Source: Brucellaceae bacterium (GTDB lineage Bacteria > Pseudomonadota > Alphaproteobacteria > Rhizobiales > Rhizobiaceae). From it: 64,000 nt of DNA. The stretch lies in contig JACKJV010000008.1 in assembly GCA_020637775.1 (NCBI GenBank), positions 148,294-212,293 of the forward strand. The letters are read 5' to 3'. The notes under the pieces were generated by a model. It ran no database searches. It saw only the letters and a program-made list of their open reading frames with translations, and was not told where the DNA came from. Shown here one piece after another: positions 1 through 11,367 of the stretch (its first letter is position 1; the number at the start of each line of letters is the position of its first letter). A program made the position numbers and the translations under genes.

Positions 1-962
1 GCGCCATTGCCCTTGGCCGCACCATTCTGGGCCTCGGGCGAAGGCAGTTGAAGCTGGAGGAAAGCCAGGCGGCGGCGGCGGCAGGCCAGATCGCGCTGGC
101 CCAGGCCTGGTCGGAGGAACTCGCCCGCCATGCCATCACGGCCGGGCAGGTTCTCGTCACGCTGGGCGACACGGAAGAGCGGCGGCGCTATCTCAATGCC
201 CGCGCCACCATCGGCACATTGCTCAAGCTCGGTGCCGTGCCGGTCGTCAACGAGAACGACACGGTGGCGACCACGGAAATCCGCTACGGCGACAATGACC
301 GGCTGGCCGCCCGCGTCGCCACGATGATGTCGAGCGACCTGCTGATCCTGCTCTCCGATATTGACGGGCTTTACACCGCGCCGCCCGCCCTCGATCCCGC
401 TGCACGGCATATCCCGCTGGTCGCGCGCATCACGCCGGAAATCGAGGCCATGGCCGGCGCCGCCGCCTCGGAACTGTCGCGCGGGGGCATGCGCACCAAG
501 CTCGATGCCGGCAAGATCGCCACGACGGCCGGAACCGCCATGATCATCGCGTCCGGTGAGGTCAATCACCCGTTGGGCGCCATCGAGGGTGGCGCCCGCT
601 TCACCCGCTTCGAACCGGCCGGCAATCCCGTCTCCGGCTACAAGAGCTGGATCGCCGGGCAACTGGAACCGGCCGGACGGCTTCTCATCGATGACGGCGC
701 CCTGAAAGCCCTGCATGAAGGCCGTTCGCTGCTCGCCGCCGGGGTGCGCGCGGTGACGGGCAATTTCGCCCGCGGCGATACCGTGGCCGTGCTCACCGCC
801 GATGGCACGGAGGTGGCGCGCGGCCTCATCGCCTATGATGCCGCCGACGCGATGCGCATTGCCGGCCGCAAGAGCGCCGAGATCGAGCAGGTTCTGGGCT
901 ATCAGGCCCGCTCCGCCATGATACACCGCGACGACCTGGTGGTGACCGCGCCGGTCCCGTGA
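1..962 (+). CDS. proB: Glutamate 5-kinase, 5' end missing
   Basis: Glutamate 5-kinase phosphorylates L-glutamate in the first step of proline synthesis. The frame is open from base 3, so the N-terminal part (roughly 50-60 residues of a usual protein of about 370) lies outside the window. Visible are the amino-acid kinase core with the VNENDTVAT substrate loop and FGDND-like segment (here YGDNDRLAA), the GGMRTKLDA nucleotide motif, and the C-terminal PUA domain from about base 690. A TTG at 48 is only an internal codon. ProA follows after 62 bases, as expected for a proBA operon; in this bacterial group obgE usually lies upstream. Identification is secure. Confidence 0.96.
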   Translation, partial: AIALGRTILGLGRRQLKLEESQAAAAAGQIALAQAWSEELARHAITAGQVLVTLGDTEERRRYLNARATIGTLLKLGAVPVVNENDTVATTEIRYGDNDRLAARVATMMSSDLLILLSDIDGLYTAPPALDPAARHIPLVARITPEIEAMAGAAASELSRGGMRTKLDAGKIATTAGTAMIIASGEVNHPLGAIEGGARFTRFEPAGNPVSGYKSWIAGQLEPAGRLLIDDGALKALHEGRSLLAAGVRAVTGNFARGDTVAVLTADGTEVARGLIAYDAADAMRIAGRKSAEIEQVLGYQARSAMIHRDDLVVTAPVP

Positions 963-1024
963 TGAACCGGCGATTGCCCGCCGCCACCGGACCATGTATT
1001 GACCCTGCGACAGGGAGACCCGAC

Positions 1025-2311
1025 ATGCTGACCACCGACAGCACCGGCAAGACAGACGTTCACGCCCTCATGGCAGACATGGGAAGGCGCGCCCGCGCCG
1101 CCGCCGCCCCGCTTGCCATCGCCAGCCCGCAGGCCAAGCATGCCGCGCTGATGGCCATGGCCGATGCCATCGAGACGGGCATGGACACGATCCTGGCCGC
1201 CAATGCACGCGACATGGAAAACGGCGTGGCGGCCGGCCTCTCGCCGGCGATGCTGGATCGCCTGAAACTCGACGGGGACCGCGTGCGCGCCATGGCCGGC
1301 GGCATCCGCGCCATCGCGGAACTCAAGGATCCCGTGGGCGAGATCATCGCCGAATGGGACCGGCCCAACGGTCTGCACATCGAACGGGTGCGCACGCCGC
1401 TCGGCGTCATCGGCGTCATCTATGAAAGCCGGCCCAACGTGACCGCCGATGCCGGCGCGCTCTGCCTGAAGGCCGGCAATGCCGTCATCCTGCGCGGCGG
1501 CTCGGACTCGGCGCATTCATCGGCGGCCATCCACGCCTGCCTCGCCGAGGGGCTGGAGGCGGCAGGCCTGCCAGCCGATGCCATCCAGCGGGTTCCGGTG
1601 ACCGACCGCGCCGCCGTCGGCGAATTGCTGACAGGACTGGACGGCAATGTGGACGTCATTGTCCCGCGCGGCGGCAAGAGCCTCGTCGCCCGCGTTCAGG
1701 CGGATGCCCGGGTGCCGGTCTTCGCCCACCTGGAAGGCATCTGCCATGTCTACGTGGACAAGTCCGCCGATCCGGCCATGGCCGTGGCCATCGTGACCAA
1801 TGCCAAGATGCGCCGCACCGGCATTTGCGGCGCGGCGGAAACGCTGCTGGTGGACCGCGCCTGCGCTGCCACCCACCTGCCGCCGATCCTGCAGGCCCTT
1901 GCGGAAAAGGGTTGCGAAATCCGTGGCGACGACACCGTCATGGCCCTTTGGGACGATGCGAAGGAAGCGGCGGCCGAGGACTGGTCGACCGAATATCTCG
2001 ACGCCATCATTTCCGTGGCCGTCGTCGATGGCGTGTCCGGCGCCATCGGGCACATCAACCGCTATTCGTCGCATCACACCGAAGCGATCATCGCCGAGGA
2101 CGATGAGGCCGTCGCGCGCTTCTTCAACGAGATCGACAGCGCCATCCTGCTTCACAACGCCTCCACCCAGTTCGCCGATGGCGGTGAATTCGGCATGGGT
2201 GCCGAGATCGGCATCGCAACGGGCAAGATGCATGCGCGCGGACCCGTCGGCGTCGAACAGCTCACCTCGTTCAAGTACCGGGTGCGCGGCACCGGTCAGA
2301 CCCGCCCCTGA
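1025..2311 (+). CDS. proA: Gamma-glutamyl phosphate reductase
   Basis: ProA reduces gamma-glutamyl phosphate to glutamate semialdehyde with NADPH, the second step of proline synthesis. The 428-residue product is an aldehyde-dehydrogenase-fold protein of the usual ProA length. The catalytic cysteine is Cys268 in the segment [11 protein letters not shown], and the [11 protein letters not shown] motif is intact. The ATG at 1025 is chosen because AGGGAG (1012-1017) lies 7 bases before it. The longer reading from GTG 959 would add 22 atypical residues and overlap proB. The stop overlaps the nadD start by one base (TGATG), so the two are translationally coupled. Confidence 0.97.
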   Translation: MLTTDSTGKTDVHALMADMGRRARAAAAPLAIASPQAKHAALMAMADAIETGMDTILAANARDMENGVAAGLSPAMLDRLKLDGDRVRAMAGGIRAIAELKDPVGEIIAEWDRPNGLHIERVRTPLGVIGVIYESRPNVTADAGALCLKAGNAVILRGGSDSAHSSAAIHACLAEGLEAAGLPADAIQRVPVTDRAAVGELLTGLDGNVDVIVPRGGKSLVARVQADARVPVFAHLEGICHVYVDKSADPAMAVAIVTNAKMRRTGICGAAETLLVDRACAATHLPPILQALAEKGCEIRGDDTVMALWDDAKEAAAEDWSTEYLDAIISVAVVDGVSGAIGHINRYSSHHTEAIIAEDDEAVARFFNEIDSAILLHNASTQFADGGEFGMGAEIGIATGKMHARGPVGVEQLTSFKYRVRGTGQTRP

Positions 2312-2952
2312 TGGAGGAGGCCGAGAGCGTAGCCCGGCACTATCTGCGCATGCCCGCAACCGCGCCCGGCTTGCGGGTCGGCCTGTTCGGCGGCTCTTTC
2401 AATCCGCCCCATGGCGGTCACGCGCTGGTTGCCGAGATCGCCCTGCGCCGGCTGGCGCTCGACCAGCTCTGGTGGATCGTCACGCCGGGCAACCCGCTCA
2501 AGGACAATTCCAACCTGGCGCCGCTGGCCCGGCGCGTCGCCGCTTCCGAGGCGGTCAAGCCTTCCCCGAAGGTGAAGATCACGGCCTTCGAGGCCGCATA
2601 CCGGGTGCGCTTCACGGCCGATACGCTGGCACTGGTCAAGGCGCGCCGGCCCGGCGTGCGCTTTGTCTGGATCATGGGCGCGGACAACCTGCGCTCCTTT
2701 CACCGCTGGCAGCGGTGGCGGCAGATCGTCCGTACCTTCCCCATCGCCGTGATCGATCGCCCTGGCGATACGCTGGCGTTCCTTTCATCGCGCATGGCGA
2801 AGACCTTCGCGCACGCGCGCATCGATGAAGCCGATGCCCCGCGTCTGGCCTTTCTCGATCCGCCGGCCTGGACCTTCATTCACGGCCCGCGCTCCTCGCT
2901 CTCATCGACCGAGTTGCGCGCGAAGGCGGGGCAGGAGTCGCAGACGCGTTAG
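2311..2952 (+). CDS. nadD: Nicotinate-nucleotide adenylyltransferase
   Basis: NadD converts nicotinate mononucleotide and ATP to deamido-NAD in NAD synthesis. The 213-residue product carries the nucleotidyltransferase signature GSFNPPHGGH at residues 28-37 and a C-terminal SSTELR motif, the usual (I)SSTxxR phosphate-binding sequence. The start overlaps the proA stop by one base. An internal ATG at codon 14 sits closer to the domain, so the first 13 residues are uncertain. Followed after 97 bases by rsfS, the normal order in Rhizobiales. Confidence 0.95.
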   Translation: MEEAESVARHYLRMPATAPGLRVGLFGGSFNPPHGGHALVAEIALRRLALDQLWWIVTPGNPLKDNSNLAPLARRVAASEAVKPSPKVKITAFEAAYRVRFTADTLALVKARRPGVRFVWIMGADNLRSFHRWQRWRQIVRTFPIAVIDRPGDTLAFLSSRMAKTFAHARIDEADAPRLAFLDPPAWTFIHGPRSSLSSTELRAKAGQESQTR

Positions 2953-3049
2953 CAAACGTGAAAACAGTCGATCCGCCGTGTCTTGAAAATGCAAGGCTTT
3001 GCTGCCACCTTTCAAGCGTACGCTGGACACGGCGTGCGGCGTTGCTCTC

Positions 3050-3478
3050 ATGATGAAAGGAAAGACACTGAGAACAGCAACTGTAGTGAAGGCAGACGAA
3101 TTGTCTTCCCGGGCTGAGGCCGGCCGGAGCTCCGGCGCCGAAGCAGCCCTTCAGACGGCCCTTGAATCGCTTGAGAATTCCAAGGCCGAAGATATTGTTT
3201 CCATTGACATTCAGGGCAAGTCCAGTCTTGCGGACTACATGATCGTGGCCTCCGGGCGCTCGCATCGTCATGTTGCCGCCGTGGCGGATCACCTGATCCG
3301 GGCCCTCAAGGAGGCCGGCCATGGCAATGCCCGCGTCGAGGGTCTGGCCAGCGCCGACTGGGTGTTGATTGATTCGGGCGACGTTATCGTCCATGTCTTC
3401 CGGCCTGAAGTCCGCGAGTTCTACAACATCGAGAAGATGTGGCAGGCTCCGGACCTGGAGGACGGCACCCTGCACTGA
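3050..3478 (+). CDS. rsfS: Ribosomal silencing factor RsfS
   Basis: RsfS (Iojap/YbeB family) binds ribosomal protein uL14 and blocks subunit joining when nutrients are short. The conserved core SKAEDIVSIDI...DYMIVASGRS...VEGL...WVLID.GDVIVHVF and the C-terminal YNIEKMW motif are all present. The start is uncertain: ATG codons at 3050 and 3053 are adjacent and neither has a strong Shine-Dalgarno, and a TTG at 2999 would also be in frame. The N-terminal 35 residues are variable in this family, so all three fit. A 7-bp inverted repeat (CTTGAAA at 2982, TTTCAAG at 3010) lies just upstream. Confidence 0.93.
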   Translation: MMKGKTLRTATVVKADELSSRAEAGRSSGAEAALQTALESLENSKAEDIVSIDIQGKSSLADYMIVASGRSHRHVAAVADHLIRALKEAGHGNARVEGLASADWVLIDSGDVIVHVFRPEVREFYNIEKMWQAPDLEDGTLH

Positions 3479-3508
3479 ACCCTGCGGGGTCATGGACAGG
3501 GAGCAAGC

Positions 3509-3991
3509 ATGCGGATCGTCGTTCATGCCGTGGGCCGGATGAAGGCCGGCCCCGAGCGGGATTTGTCGGCGCGCTATTTCGAGCGCTTCGCCAAGGCCGG
3601 ATCTCCGCTCGGACTGGATTTTGCCGGTGTGAAGGAAATGGCCGAGAGCCGGGCGCCCGATGGGGCGCGGCGCAAGGCGGAAGAAGCCGAACCGCTCCTG
3701 CGAATGGCTGCCGATGGCGCTTTCCTTGTGTTGCTCGATGAAACCGGAAAGTCCGTCACGTCCGCCGATTTCGCTGAGCGGCTGGCAAGCCTGCGCGATG
3801 AGGGTCCGCGCGATCTCGTCCTGGCCATTGGCGGGCCTGACGGACACGACCCGGCCTTGCGCGGGAAAGCCGGCATGCTCCTGTCTTTCGGCCGGATGAC
3901 ATGGCCCCACCAGATCGCGCGCATCCTGCTGGCCGAACAGCTCTATCGCGCCTGCACGATCCTTTCCGGCCATCCCTATCACCGGGCCTGA
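3509..3991 (+). CDS. rlmH: 23S rRNA pseudouridine-1915 N3-methyltransferase
   Basis: RlmH (SPOUT superfamily) methylates pseudouridine 1915 in helix 69 of 23S rRNA. The 160-residue product matches the family length. It has the SAM-pocket motif AIGGPDGH near residues 107-114, the SFGRMTWPHQIARILLAEQLYRA knot helix region, and the C-terminal HPYHRA ending typical of RlmH. A clear Shine-Dalgarno (AGGGAG) precedes the ATG. The gene follows rsfS by 30 bases, so two ribosome-associated factors share a transcript. Confidence 0.97.
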   Translation: MRIVVHAVGRMKAGPERDLSARYFERFAKAGSPLGLDFAGVKEMAESRAPDGARRKAEEAEPLLRMAADGAFLVLLDETGKSVTSADFAERLASLRDEGPRDLVLAIGGPDGHDPALRGKAGMLLSFGRMTWPHQIARILLAEQLYRACTILSGHPYHRA

Positions 3992-4054
3992 TGCACAGGC
4001 CGTCGCGTGTCTTTGGTTAATGATTCCTTTGCCGTGCTCCGTTAGGCTGGTGCC

Positions 4055-5422
4055 ATGAAACCGCGATGGAAGCTTGCCACCTGCGCCCGCTGCCCGGCCC
4101 TGCTTGCCGGCGCATTGGCGCTTGGCCTTCTGGCGTCCTGTCCCGCCAGCGCCCAGGATGCGGCCGCCCCCGATCCGGCAGCGCTGGAATCGCGACAGGG
4201 CGAAACCCGGGCGGCCTATGAACGGATCGCCGCCGAGATGGCGGCCGCGCAGGATCGCAAGGCGGCGCTGGTCGCGGAAATCGAATCACTGGAAAAGGAC
4301 GCCACCGCGATCACCGCCGCGCTGATCCGTTCGGCAGGGGAGGAACGCAAGCTCGCCGAGGACATCGACGCCATCGCCGGCCGCATCACCGATCTGCATG
4401 CCCGGCAGGAGGCGGTTCGCCGGTCACTGGCCAGCCGGCGCGGCATCCTGGCGGAAGTACTCGCCGCCTTGCAGCGCATGGGGCTCAATCCCCCGCCGGC
4501 CATTCTGGTCAGGCCGGAGGATGCCCTTGGCTCGGTCCGCAGCGCCATTCTGCTTGGAGCCGTCGTGCCGGAACTGCGCAGCCAGACGGCGATCCTCGTT
4601 GCAGATCTCGAGGAGCTGCAACGCGTCACGGCGGCCATCATGCGTGAACGCCAACAGCTTGAAGGCGCCGTTCGCCGCCAGGTGGCCGAGCGCGAGCGCC
4701 TGGACGCCCTGCTTGCGGAAAAGAAGCGGTTGCGTGAGGAGACCGAGGCGCGCATTGCCGCCGAGACGGCCCGCGCCGAGGAACTGGCCGCACGCGCCAC
4801 CTCCTTGCAGGAACTCATCGCCTCGCTCGACGCCGAGATCGCCACGGCCCGCGAGGCAAGCGAGGCGGCACACAAGGCCGAGCAGGAAGCCCTGGCCCGC
4901 AGCGAGGAACTGGAGCGTCTGCGCCGGCAGGAAAGCCCGGTGCCGGAAGAAAACAGGCTGGTGACCGGCCTGCCCTTCGATGCCATGAAGAAGCGCCTTC
5001 TCCTGCCCGTCTCCGGGCAGCTACGGGACCATTTCGGCGAGGTCTCGCCGGATGGCCTCCACCGGACCGGCGACACCATTCAAACACAATCGGGCGCTAT
5101 CGTCACATCGCTGGCGGATGGTACGGTTCTCTTTGCCGGTGCCTTTCGTTCTTATGGCCAACTCTTGATCCTGGATGCCGGCGCCGGATATCATGTCGTA
5201 ATGGCAGGCATGGGCAGGCTCAATGTGGTCCAGGGCCAGAAAGTGGCGGCAGGCGAGCCGGTTGGCGCCATGGGGGAAAGACGGGTGGCGGCTGTTGTCG
5301 CTACGGGTGATGAAAACGGACAGCCGGAGCTCTATGTTGAGATTCGGAAGGACAGGAAACCCGTTGATCCGGCACAATGGTGGTCGGACAAGGTAGCCGG
5401 AAGGACGAGGAATGATTCGTAA
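4055..5422 (+). CDS. EnvC-like murein hydrolase activator
   Basis: This 455-residue periplasmic protein begins with a signal peptide (about residues 1-34, ending ASAQD), followed by a long Glu/Ala/Arg-rich coiled coil (about 40-300) and a C-terminal LytM/M23 domain (about 310-445). The zinc-ligand positions of active M23 peptidases are replaced: GLHRTGD stands where HxGxD is expected and YVEIR where LHFE is usual. Family knowledge says such degenerate LytM proteins (EnvC) switch on amidases at the division site rather than cutting peptidoglycan themselves. The gene overlaps ctpA by 11 bases, a common alphaproteobacterial arrangement. Confidence 0.88.
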   Translation: MKPRWKLATCARCPALLAGALALGLLASCPASAQDAAAPDPAALESRQGETRAAYERIAAEMAAAQDRKAALVAEIESLEKDATAITAALIRSAGEERKLAEDIDAIAGRITDLHARQEAVRRSLASRRGILAEVLAALQRMGLNPPPAILVRPEDALGSVRSAILLGAVVPELRSQTAILVADLEELQRVTAAIMRERQQLEGAVRRQVAERERLDALLAEKKRLREETEARIAAETARAEELAARATSLQELIASLDAEIATAREASEAAHKAEQEALARSEELERLRRQESPVPEENRLVTGLPFDAMKKRLLLPVSGQLRDHFGEVSPDGLHRTGDTIQTQSGAIVTSLADGTVLFAGAFRSYGQLLILDAGAGYHVVMAGMGRLNVVQGQKVAAGEPVGAMGERRVAAVVATGDENGQPELYVEIRKDRKPVDPAQWWSDKVAGRTRNDS

Positions 5423-6746
5423 GTTTGCACTGCTTGGTACGGGCGCGCTCGTGGGCGCGGCGGCCATGGTGTCGATTCAGGGCGGGCCCTGGGCGCCGGC
5501 CAATGCCGCCGGGTCCGAGACCTATCGCCAACTGGCCATTTTCGGAGACATCTTCGAGCGCGTACGCGGCCAGTATGTCACGCCGCCCGATGAGAAGAAG
5601 CTCGTCGAATCCGCGATCAACGGCATGCTCACCTCGCTCGACCCGCATTCCTCCTACCTGAATGCGGATGACGCCAAGGACATGCGCGTCCAGACCAAGG
5701 GCGAATTCGGCGGTCTCGGTATCGAGGTCACGATGGAGAATGAACTGGTCAAGGTCATCACGCCCATCGACGACACCCCGGCCATGCGCGCGGGCGTCCT
5801 GGCGGGCGATCTGATCGCCGAGATCGATGGTGAGGAAGTGCGTGGCCTGTCGCTGGCCGATGCGGTCGACCGGATGCGCGGCGAAGTCAACACGCCCATC
5901 GAGTTGACCATCCTGCGCGAGGGCGCCGACAAGCCGCTCAAGATCAAGATCGTTCGTGACGTCATCAAGGTGAAGGCCGTCAAGGATCGCATCGAGGAGG
6001 ATGTCGGCTATCTCAAGATCACGTCCTTCACCGAGAAGACGTTCGGCGATCTTCAGGACGCGATCACGCGGATCAAGAAGGAATTGCCGGACGACAAGCT
6101 GAAGGGCTATGTGCTGGACCTGCGCCTCAATCCGGGCGGGCTGCTGGATCAGGCCGTGGCCGTCTCCGATGCCTTCCTTGACAAGGGCGAGATCGTCCGC
6201 ACCAAGGGCCGCGAGGAGCGCAACATCGATCTCTACACCGCACGCGCCGGCGATCTGACCAATGGAAAGCCGGTGATCGTCCTGATCAATGGCGGATCGG
6301 CCAGTGCCTCGGAAATCGTCGCAGGCGCGCTTCAGGATCACCGCCGCGCCACGGTGCTCGGCACGCGTTCCTTCGGCAAGGGTTCGGTGCAGACCATCAT
6401 TCCGCTGCAGGAGAACGGTGCCCTGCGCCTGACCACGGCGCTCTATTACACGCCCTCCGGCAAGTCCATCCAGGGGGCCGGCATCAACCCGGATATCGAG
6501 GTTGCCCAGCCCCTGCCCGACGAACTGAAGGGCCGCGACCTGACGCGCGGTGAATCGGAACTTCGCGGGCACATCAAGGGTGATGAGGAAAACGAGGAAG
6601 GTTCAGGCTCCATCGCCTATGTTCCGCCGGAAGCCAAGGACGACCTGCAGCTTCAGGCGGCCTTGAAGCTGCTGCGGGGCGAGACGACAAATCCCGCCTT
6701 CCCGCCGAGCCCGGACAAGGCCGTCGTGCTTCAGCAGGCCGATTAA
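5412..6746 (+). CDS. ctpA: C-terminal processing peptidase, S41 family
   Basis: CtpA is a periplasmic serine protease that trims C-termini of envelope proteins. The 444-residue product has an N-terminal hydrophobic signal or anchor (residues 5-22), a PDZ domain (about 95-180) and the S41 catalytic domain. The Ser/Lys dyad is Ser298 in NGGSASASE and Lys323 in RSFGKGSVQ, 25 residues apart as in E. coli Prc. The start codon lies inside the end of the EnvC-like gene (11-base overlap), so expression is coupled; cell-wall activator and protease probably act in the same septal process. Confidence 0.95.
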   Translation: MIRKFALLGTGALVGAAAMVSIQGGPWAPANAAGSETYRQLAIFGDIFERVRGQYVTPPDEKKLVESAINGMLTSLDPHSSYLNADDAKDMRVQTKGEFGGLGIEVTMENELVKVITPIDDTPAMRAGVLAGDLIAEIDGEEVRGLSLADAVDRMRGEVNTPIELTILREGADKPLKIKIVRDVIKVKAVKDRIEEDVGYLKITSFTEKTFGDLQDAITRIKKELPDDKLKGYVLDLRLNPGGLLDQAVAVSDAFLDKGEIVRTKGREERNIDLYTARAGDLTNGKPVIVLINGGSASASEIVAGALQDHRRATVLGTRSFGKGSVQTIIPLQENGALRLTTALYYTPSGKSIQGAGINPDIEVAQPLPDELKGRDLTRGESELRGHIKGDEENEEGSGSIAYVPPEAKDDLQLQAALKLLRGETTNPAFPPSPDKAVVLQQAD

Positions 6747-6758
6747 GACATCAGGAGT

Positions 6759-6776
6759 GCCGCCGCACGCGGCGGC
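6759..6776 (+). terminator. GC-rich hairpin after ctpA
   Basis: A perfect 7-bp stem (GCCGCCG, loop CACG, CGGCGGC) starts 12 bases after the ctpA stop. The tail GCTTCGCTTTC has only short T runs, so termination may be partial and the deacetylase gene downstream may still be read from the same transcript. Confidence 0.4.
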
Positions 6777-6839
6777 GCTTCGCTTTCTACAGGGTGACAC
6801 GGCCGGTCTTCCCGGCGGGCAATGCGAGCCGGACGAGAC

Positions 6840-8039
6840 ATGACCGATAGCGGGCACGACAGGCGCCAGCGGGAAATCGACCGGCCTCTCGGGCTGGAAG
6901 GGCGCCCCCGCAAGTCTGGCCTGGGGCTTCCAAGGGGCGTCCTCGGCGCTGCGGCCGCTCTCATCCTGGTGGGCTTGCCGGCAGGCTGGATTGCCTTGTC
7001 CAGCGATCCGTTCCGCGAGGTCCAGCCGGAGATCTCGGCCATTCCCGAACCGGCCACGAACCAGCCGACAACGGCCCGCGAGCCTGAGACCATGCCGGTG
7101 GCGGCAGCGAAAGGTGAGGGGCCCGCCGTCATCAAGGTCCCGCCCGATGACGCGGGCAAGGCGGCATCCGGCACCAAAGCGAGCGAATCCGGCAGCGTCA
7201 TCATCATCCGCGATCCGTCGGAACTGAAACAGGACGGCCGGACCGCCCACCTGCCGGACAGGGCGCTGATCGAGCAGTCCGAACACGGCCCGTTGCCGGT
7301 CACCGGGCCGGATGGCCGCCGACCCTTCGATGTCTATGCGGGATCCTGGTCGGGAACCCGCGGCGCCAGGGTTGCGATCGTCATTGGTGGGCTGGGGCTT
7401 TCGCAAACCGGGACACAGGAGGCCATCCAGAAACTTCCCGGAGGCGTGACACTTGCCTTTTCCCCCCAGGGCAACAGCCTGAACCGATGGATGCAGGAAG
7501 GCCGGCGCAAGGCCCATGAAGTCCTGCTCCAGCTTCCTTTGGAACCTTTCGATTATCCCCGGGTCAATCCCGGTCGCAACACCCTGACGGTGGATGCGCA
7601 GCCGGAGCAGAACCTGTCCAAACTGTACTGGACGCTCGGCCGAACGACGAATTATGTCGGCGTCATGAACTATATGGGCGCGCGGTTCATGTCCGATGCC
7701 AACGCCATGCAGCCGGTCATGGCGGATTTGGCCGCGCGCGGCCTGATGTTTCTCGATGACGGCACCTATGCCCGTTCGTTGGCACCCTCGATGGCCAGGG
7801 GCGGCAAGATGCCCTTCGCCACCGCCGACACGATCATCGATCAGGTTCAGGACCGGGCAGCCATAGTGAAGAAGCTGGATGAACTGGAAGCGACCGCTCG
7901 CGCCAGCGGGTCGGCGATCGGCATCGGATCGGCTTTCGACGTCACGGTCGCAGCCGTGGCGGCATGGGTCGCGGAAGCCAGGAAAAGAGGCGTGGAAATC
8001 GTGCCGGTATCCGCACTCGCAACAGATCCGCGCATGTAG
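6840..8039 (+). CDS. Divergent polysaccharide deacetylase family protein
   Basis: The C-terminal part (from about residue 170: [20 protein letters not shown]) is the YibQ-type divergent polysaccharide deacetylase domain (old name DUF610), a relative of NodB-fold deacetylases. The segment [11 protein letters not shown] and the LFLDDGT-like [11 protein letters not shown] match the family. The N-terminal part has a cytoplasmic start, one membrane helix (about residues 33-53: [20 protein letters not shown]) and a low-complexity periplasmic linker. It follows ctpA and the EnvC-like gene, an order found in other Rhizobiales, so a cell-envelope role is likely. Its substrate is unknown. ATG 6822 is an alternative start; 6840 gives the MTD start usual in relatives. 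Confidence 0.85.
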   Translation: MTDSGHDRRQREIDRPLGLEGRPRKSGLGLPRGVLGAAAALILVGLPAGWIALSSDPFREVQPEISAIPEPATNQPTTAREPETMPVAAAKGEGPAVIKVPPDDAGKAASGTKASESGSVIIIRDPSELKQDGRTAHLPDRALIEQSEHGPLPVTGPDGRRPFDVYAGSWSGTRGARVAIVIGGLGLSQTGTQEAIQKLPGGVTLAFSPQGNSLNRWMQEGRRKAHEVLLQLPLEPFDYPRVNPGRNTLTVDAQPEQNLSKLYWTLGRTTNYVGVMNYMGARFMSDANAMQPVMADLAARGLMFLDDGTYARSLAPSMARGGKMPFATADTIIDQVQDRAAIVKKLDELEATARASGSAIGIGSAFDVTVAAVAAWVAEARKRGVEIVPVSALATDPRM

Positions 8040-8065
8040 AGACAGGAGACGGAGGGGCGGGACGC

Positions 8066-8593
8066 ATGGGAAAGAAAAAGATCAGGTCTGACGACCTGCC
8101 GTACAGGCCATGCGTCGGCGTCATGGTGCTGAACGGCGACGGGCTGGTCTGGGCCGGACGCCGCATCGCGGCCGATGACGGCGAAATGGCCGGCGCAACG
8201 CACCTCTGGCAAATGCCACAGGGCGGTATCGACAAGGGTGAAACGCCCCTGGAGGCGGCCTGGCGGGAACTCTATGAGGAAACCGGCATCCGCACCGCCT
8301 CGCTGGTCATGGAGGCTCCGGACTGGATCCATTATGACCTGCCTCCAGAACTCGTCGGCATCGCGCTCAAGGGCAAGTATCGCGGCCAGAAACAGCGCTG
8401 GTTCGCGTTCCGTTTCGAAGGCGATGAAAGCGAAATCCGGATCAATCCGCCACCGGGCGGCCATCAGGCGGAATTCGACGCCTGGTCATGGAAGCCCATG
8501 GCCGAATTGCCGGACCTGATCGTTCCCTTCAAGCGCAAGGTCTATGACGAGGTTGTGGCCGTCTTTTCGCACCTGGCGGCAACGCCGGCATGA
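8066..8593 (+). CDS. rppH: RNA pyrophosphohydrolase
   Basis: RppH removes pyrophosphate from 5'-triphosphate mRNA ends and so triggers RNase E-dependent decay. The 175-residue product has the full Nudix box at residues 53-75 (G-x5-E-x7-RELYEETGI), the opening YRPCVGVMV and the trailing [11 protein letters not shown], all typical of RppH. The ATG at 8066 is preceded by GGAGG (8051-8055); longer readings start inside the previous gene. The stop overlaps the next ATG (ATGA). Confidence 0.95.
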   Translation: MGKKKIRSDDLPYRPCVGVMVLNGDGLVWAGRRIAADDGEMAGATHLWQMPQGGIDKGETPLEAAWRELYEETGIRTASLVMEAPDWIHYDLPPELVGIALKGKYRGQKQRWFAFRFEGDESEIRINPPPGGHQAEFDAWSWKPMAELPDLIVPFKRKVYDEVVAVFSHLAATPA

Positions 8594-9285
8594 AACTGAT
8601 CGGTTTGCTTGGCGGCATGAGCTGGGAATCGACCGCCCTTTACTACCGCCTGATGAACGAGGAAGTCAGGCGATTGCGTGGCGGCCTTCATTCCGCGCGC
8701 CTTCTTCTTCATTCGGTCGATTTCCATGACATCGAGCAACGCCAGCACAAAGGTGACTGGGAGGGGACGGCCGACATCCTGGCCACCGCTGCGCGCGGCC
8801 TGAAGGCCGGCGGCGCAGATTTTGTCGTACTGGCAACCAACACGATGCACAAGGTCGCCGACAGGATCGGCGCCGCGTCCGGGCTCGATCTCCTGCATAT
8901 CGCGGATCCGACCGGAACCGCCCTGAAAACGGACGGCGTCCACCGCGTTGCCCTTCTCGGAACGCGCTTCACGATGGAACAGGATTTCTACCGCGCGCGG
9001 CTCGAAAATGACTTCGGTTTGGACGTTCTGATTCCCGCGCCCGGCGACCGTGCCGACATCCATCGGATCATCTACGATGAGCTTTGCCGCGGCATCGTCG
9101 CCGACCGCTCGGCGGCCCGTTTCGGTGAAATCATCGAACGGTTGAAATCACGGGGCGCGGAGGCAGCGATCCTCGGCTGCACCGAAATCACCATGATCGT
9201 GAATGACGGCAATTCGGCCTTGCCTGTCTATGACACGACCGCTCTCCATGCCCGCGCCGCCGTGATCCGCGCCTTGGCGGACTGA
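8590..9285 (+). CDS. Aspartate/glutamate racemase family protein, YgeA-like
   Basis: This is a two-domain Asp/Glu racemase-fold enzyme of 231 residues with the opening [13 protein letters not shown]. Instead of the usual pair of catalytic cysteines, it has Thr83 (ATNTMHK) and Cys197 (LGCTEI). The L-Asp/Glu-specific racemase YgeA of E. coli uses the same Thr83/Cys197 pair, even at the same residue numbers, so racemisation of L-Asp or L-Glu is the best guess. It is coupled to rppH by an ATGA overlap and is the last gene of the rightward operon. A role in making D-amino acids for wall or biofilm functions is inference. Confidence 0.85.
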   Translation: MKLIGLLGGMSWESTALYYRLMNEEVRRLRGGLHSARLLLHSVDFHDIEQRQHKGDWEGTADILATAARGLKAGGADFVVLATNTMHKVADRIGAASGLDLLHIADPTGTALKTDGVHRVALLGTRFTMEQDFYRARLENDFGLDVLIPAPGDRADIHRIIYDELCRGIVADRSAARFGEIIERLKSRGAEAAILGCTEITMIVNDGNSALPVYDTTALHARAAVIRALAD

Positions 9286-9323
9286 AGAAGCCGCGCCACC
9301 AGGAGACGCATGCCGCAAACAGA

Positions 9324-9347
9324 AAACGGGCCCCGCAGGGCCCGTTT
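9324..9347. terminator. Bidirectional terminator between racemase gene and atpC
   Basis: A perfect 10-bp stem AAACGGGCCC / GGGCCCGTTT encloses the loop CGCA. Three T follow on the + strand and four T on the - strand, so it can end both the rightward operon and the leftward atp operon. Confidence 0.85.
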
Positions 9348-9374
9348 GAAACTGCGCGACATTCCTGCCTGGCA

Positions 9375-9782
9375 TCAGGCCGGCAGAATGGCACCTTGAA
9401 GCGTCGTCAGCTGGTCCAGGAATTCCTGGGCGCGCTGACGGTTGTCGTCATCCTGCGCGTCGGCGAGGTCTTCACGCGCTTCCGCGATCCGGCGCTCGAT
9501 ATCCGCCTTGTCGATATTGTCGACATGCACCGACGCCTCGGCAAGCACTGTGCAGCTCTCCGGCATGACATCGGCGAACCCGCCGAAAATCACATACTGG
9601 TCTGCCTTGCCGCCTGCCGTATTCACCGTCACGACACCCGGCCGGATCGAGGTCATCAGCGGCGCGTGACTGGCCATGATGGTCATCTCGCCGTCAACGC
9701 CGGGGATCACGACAGATGCGACGTCTTCCGAGACAAGCAGCTTTTCGGGCGACACCAGTTCGAACTTGAAGGATTGGGCCAT
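9375..9782 (-). CDS. atpC: F1 ATP synthase epsilon subunit
   Basis: Epsilon is part of the F1 central stalk and inhibits ATP hydrolysis. The product has the beta-sandwich domain (FELVSPEKLL...DGEMTIMASHAPLMTSIRPG) and the C-terminal helical part. MAQSFKFELVSPEKLL matches the usual family start, so ATG 9782 is preferred over ATG 9788 two codons upstream. Last gene of atpHAGDC; an 85-base gap separates it from atpD. Confidence 0.96.
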   Translation of the reverse strand: MAQSFKFELVSPEKLLVSEDVASVVIPGVDGEMTIMASHAPLMTSIRPGVVTVNTAGGKADQYVIFGGFADVMPESCTVLAEASVHVDNIDKADIERRIAEAREDLADAQDDDNRQRAQEFLDQLTTLQGAILPA

Positions 9783-9867
9783 GTTCATCCAGCGAACAGC
9801 GAATAGCGGACAGCGTGACTGCCTAGACTATCCCTGCTCGCTACTCCCTGTTCCCGATTCGCTTTGA

Positions 9868-11352
<1,485 letters not shown>

Positions 11353-11367
11353 TTACCTTTTCTAACC

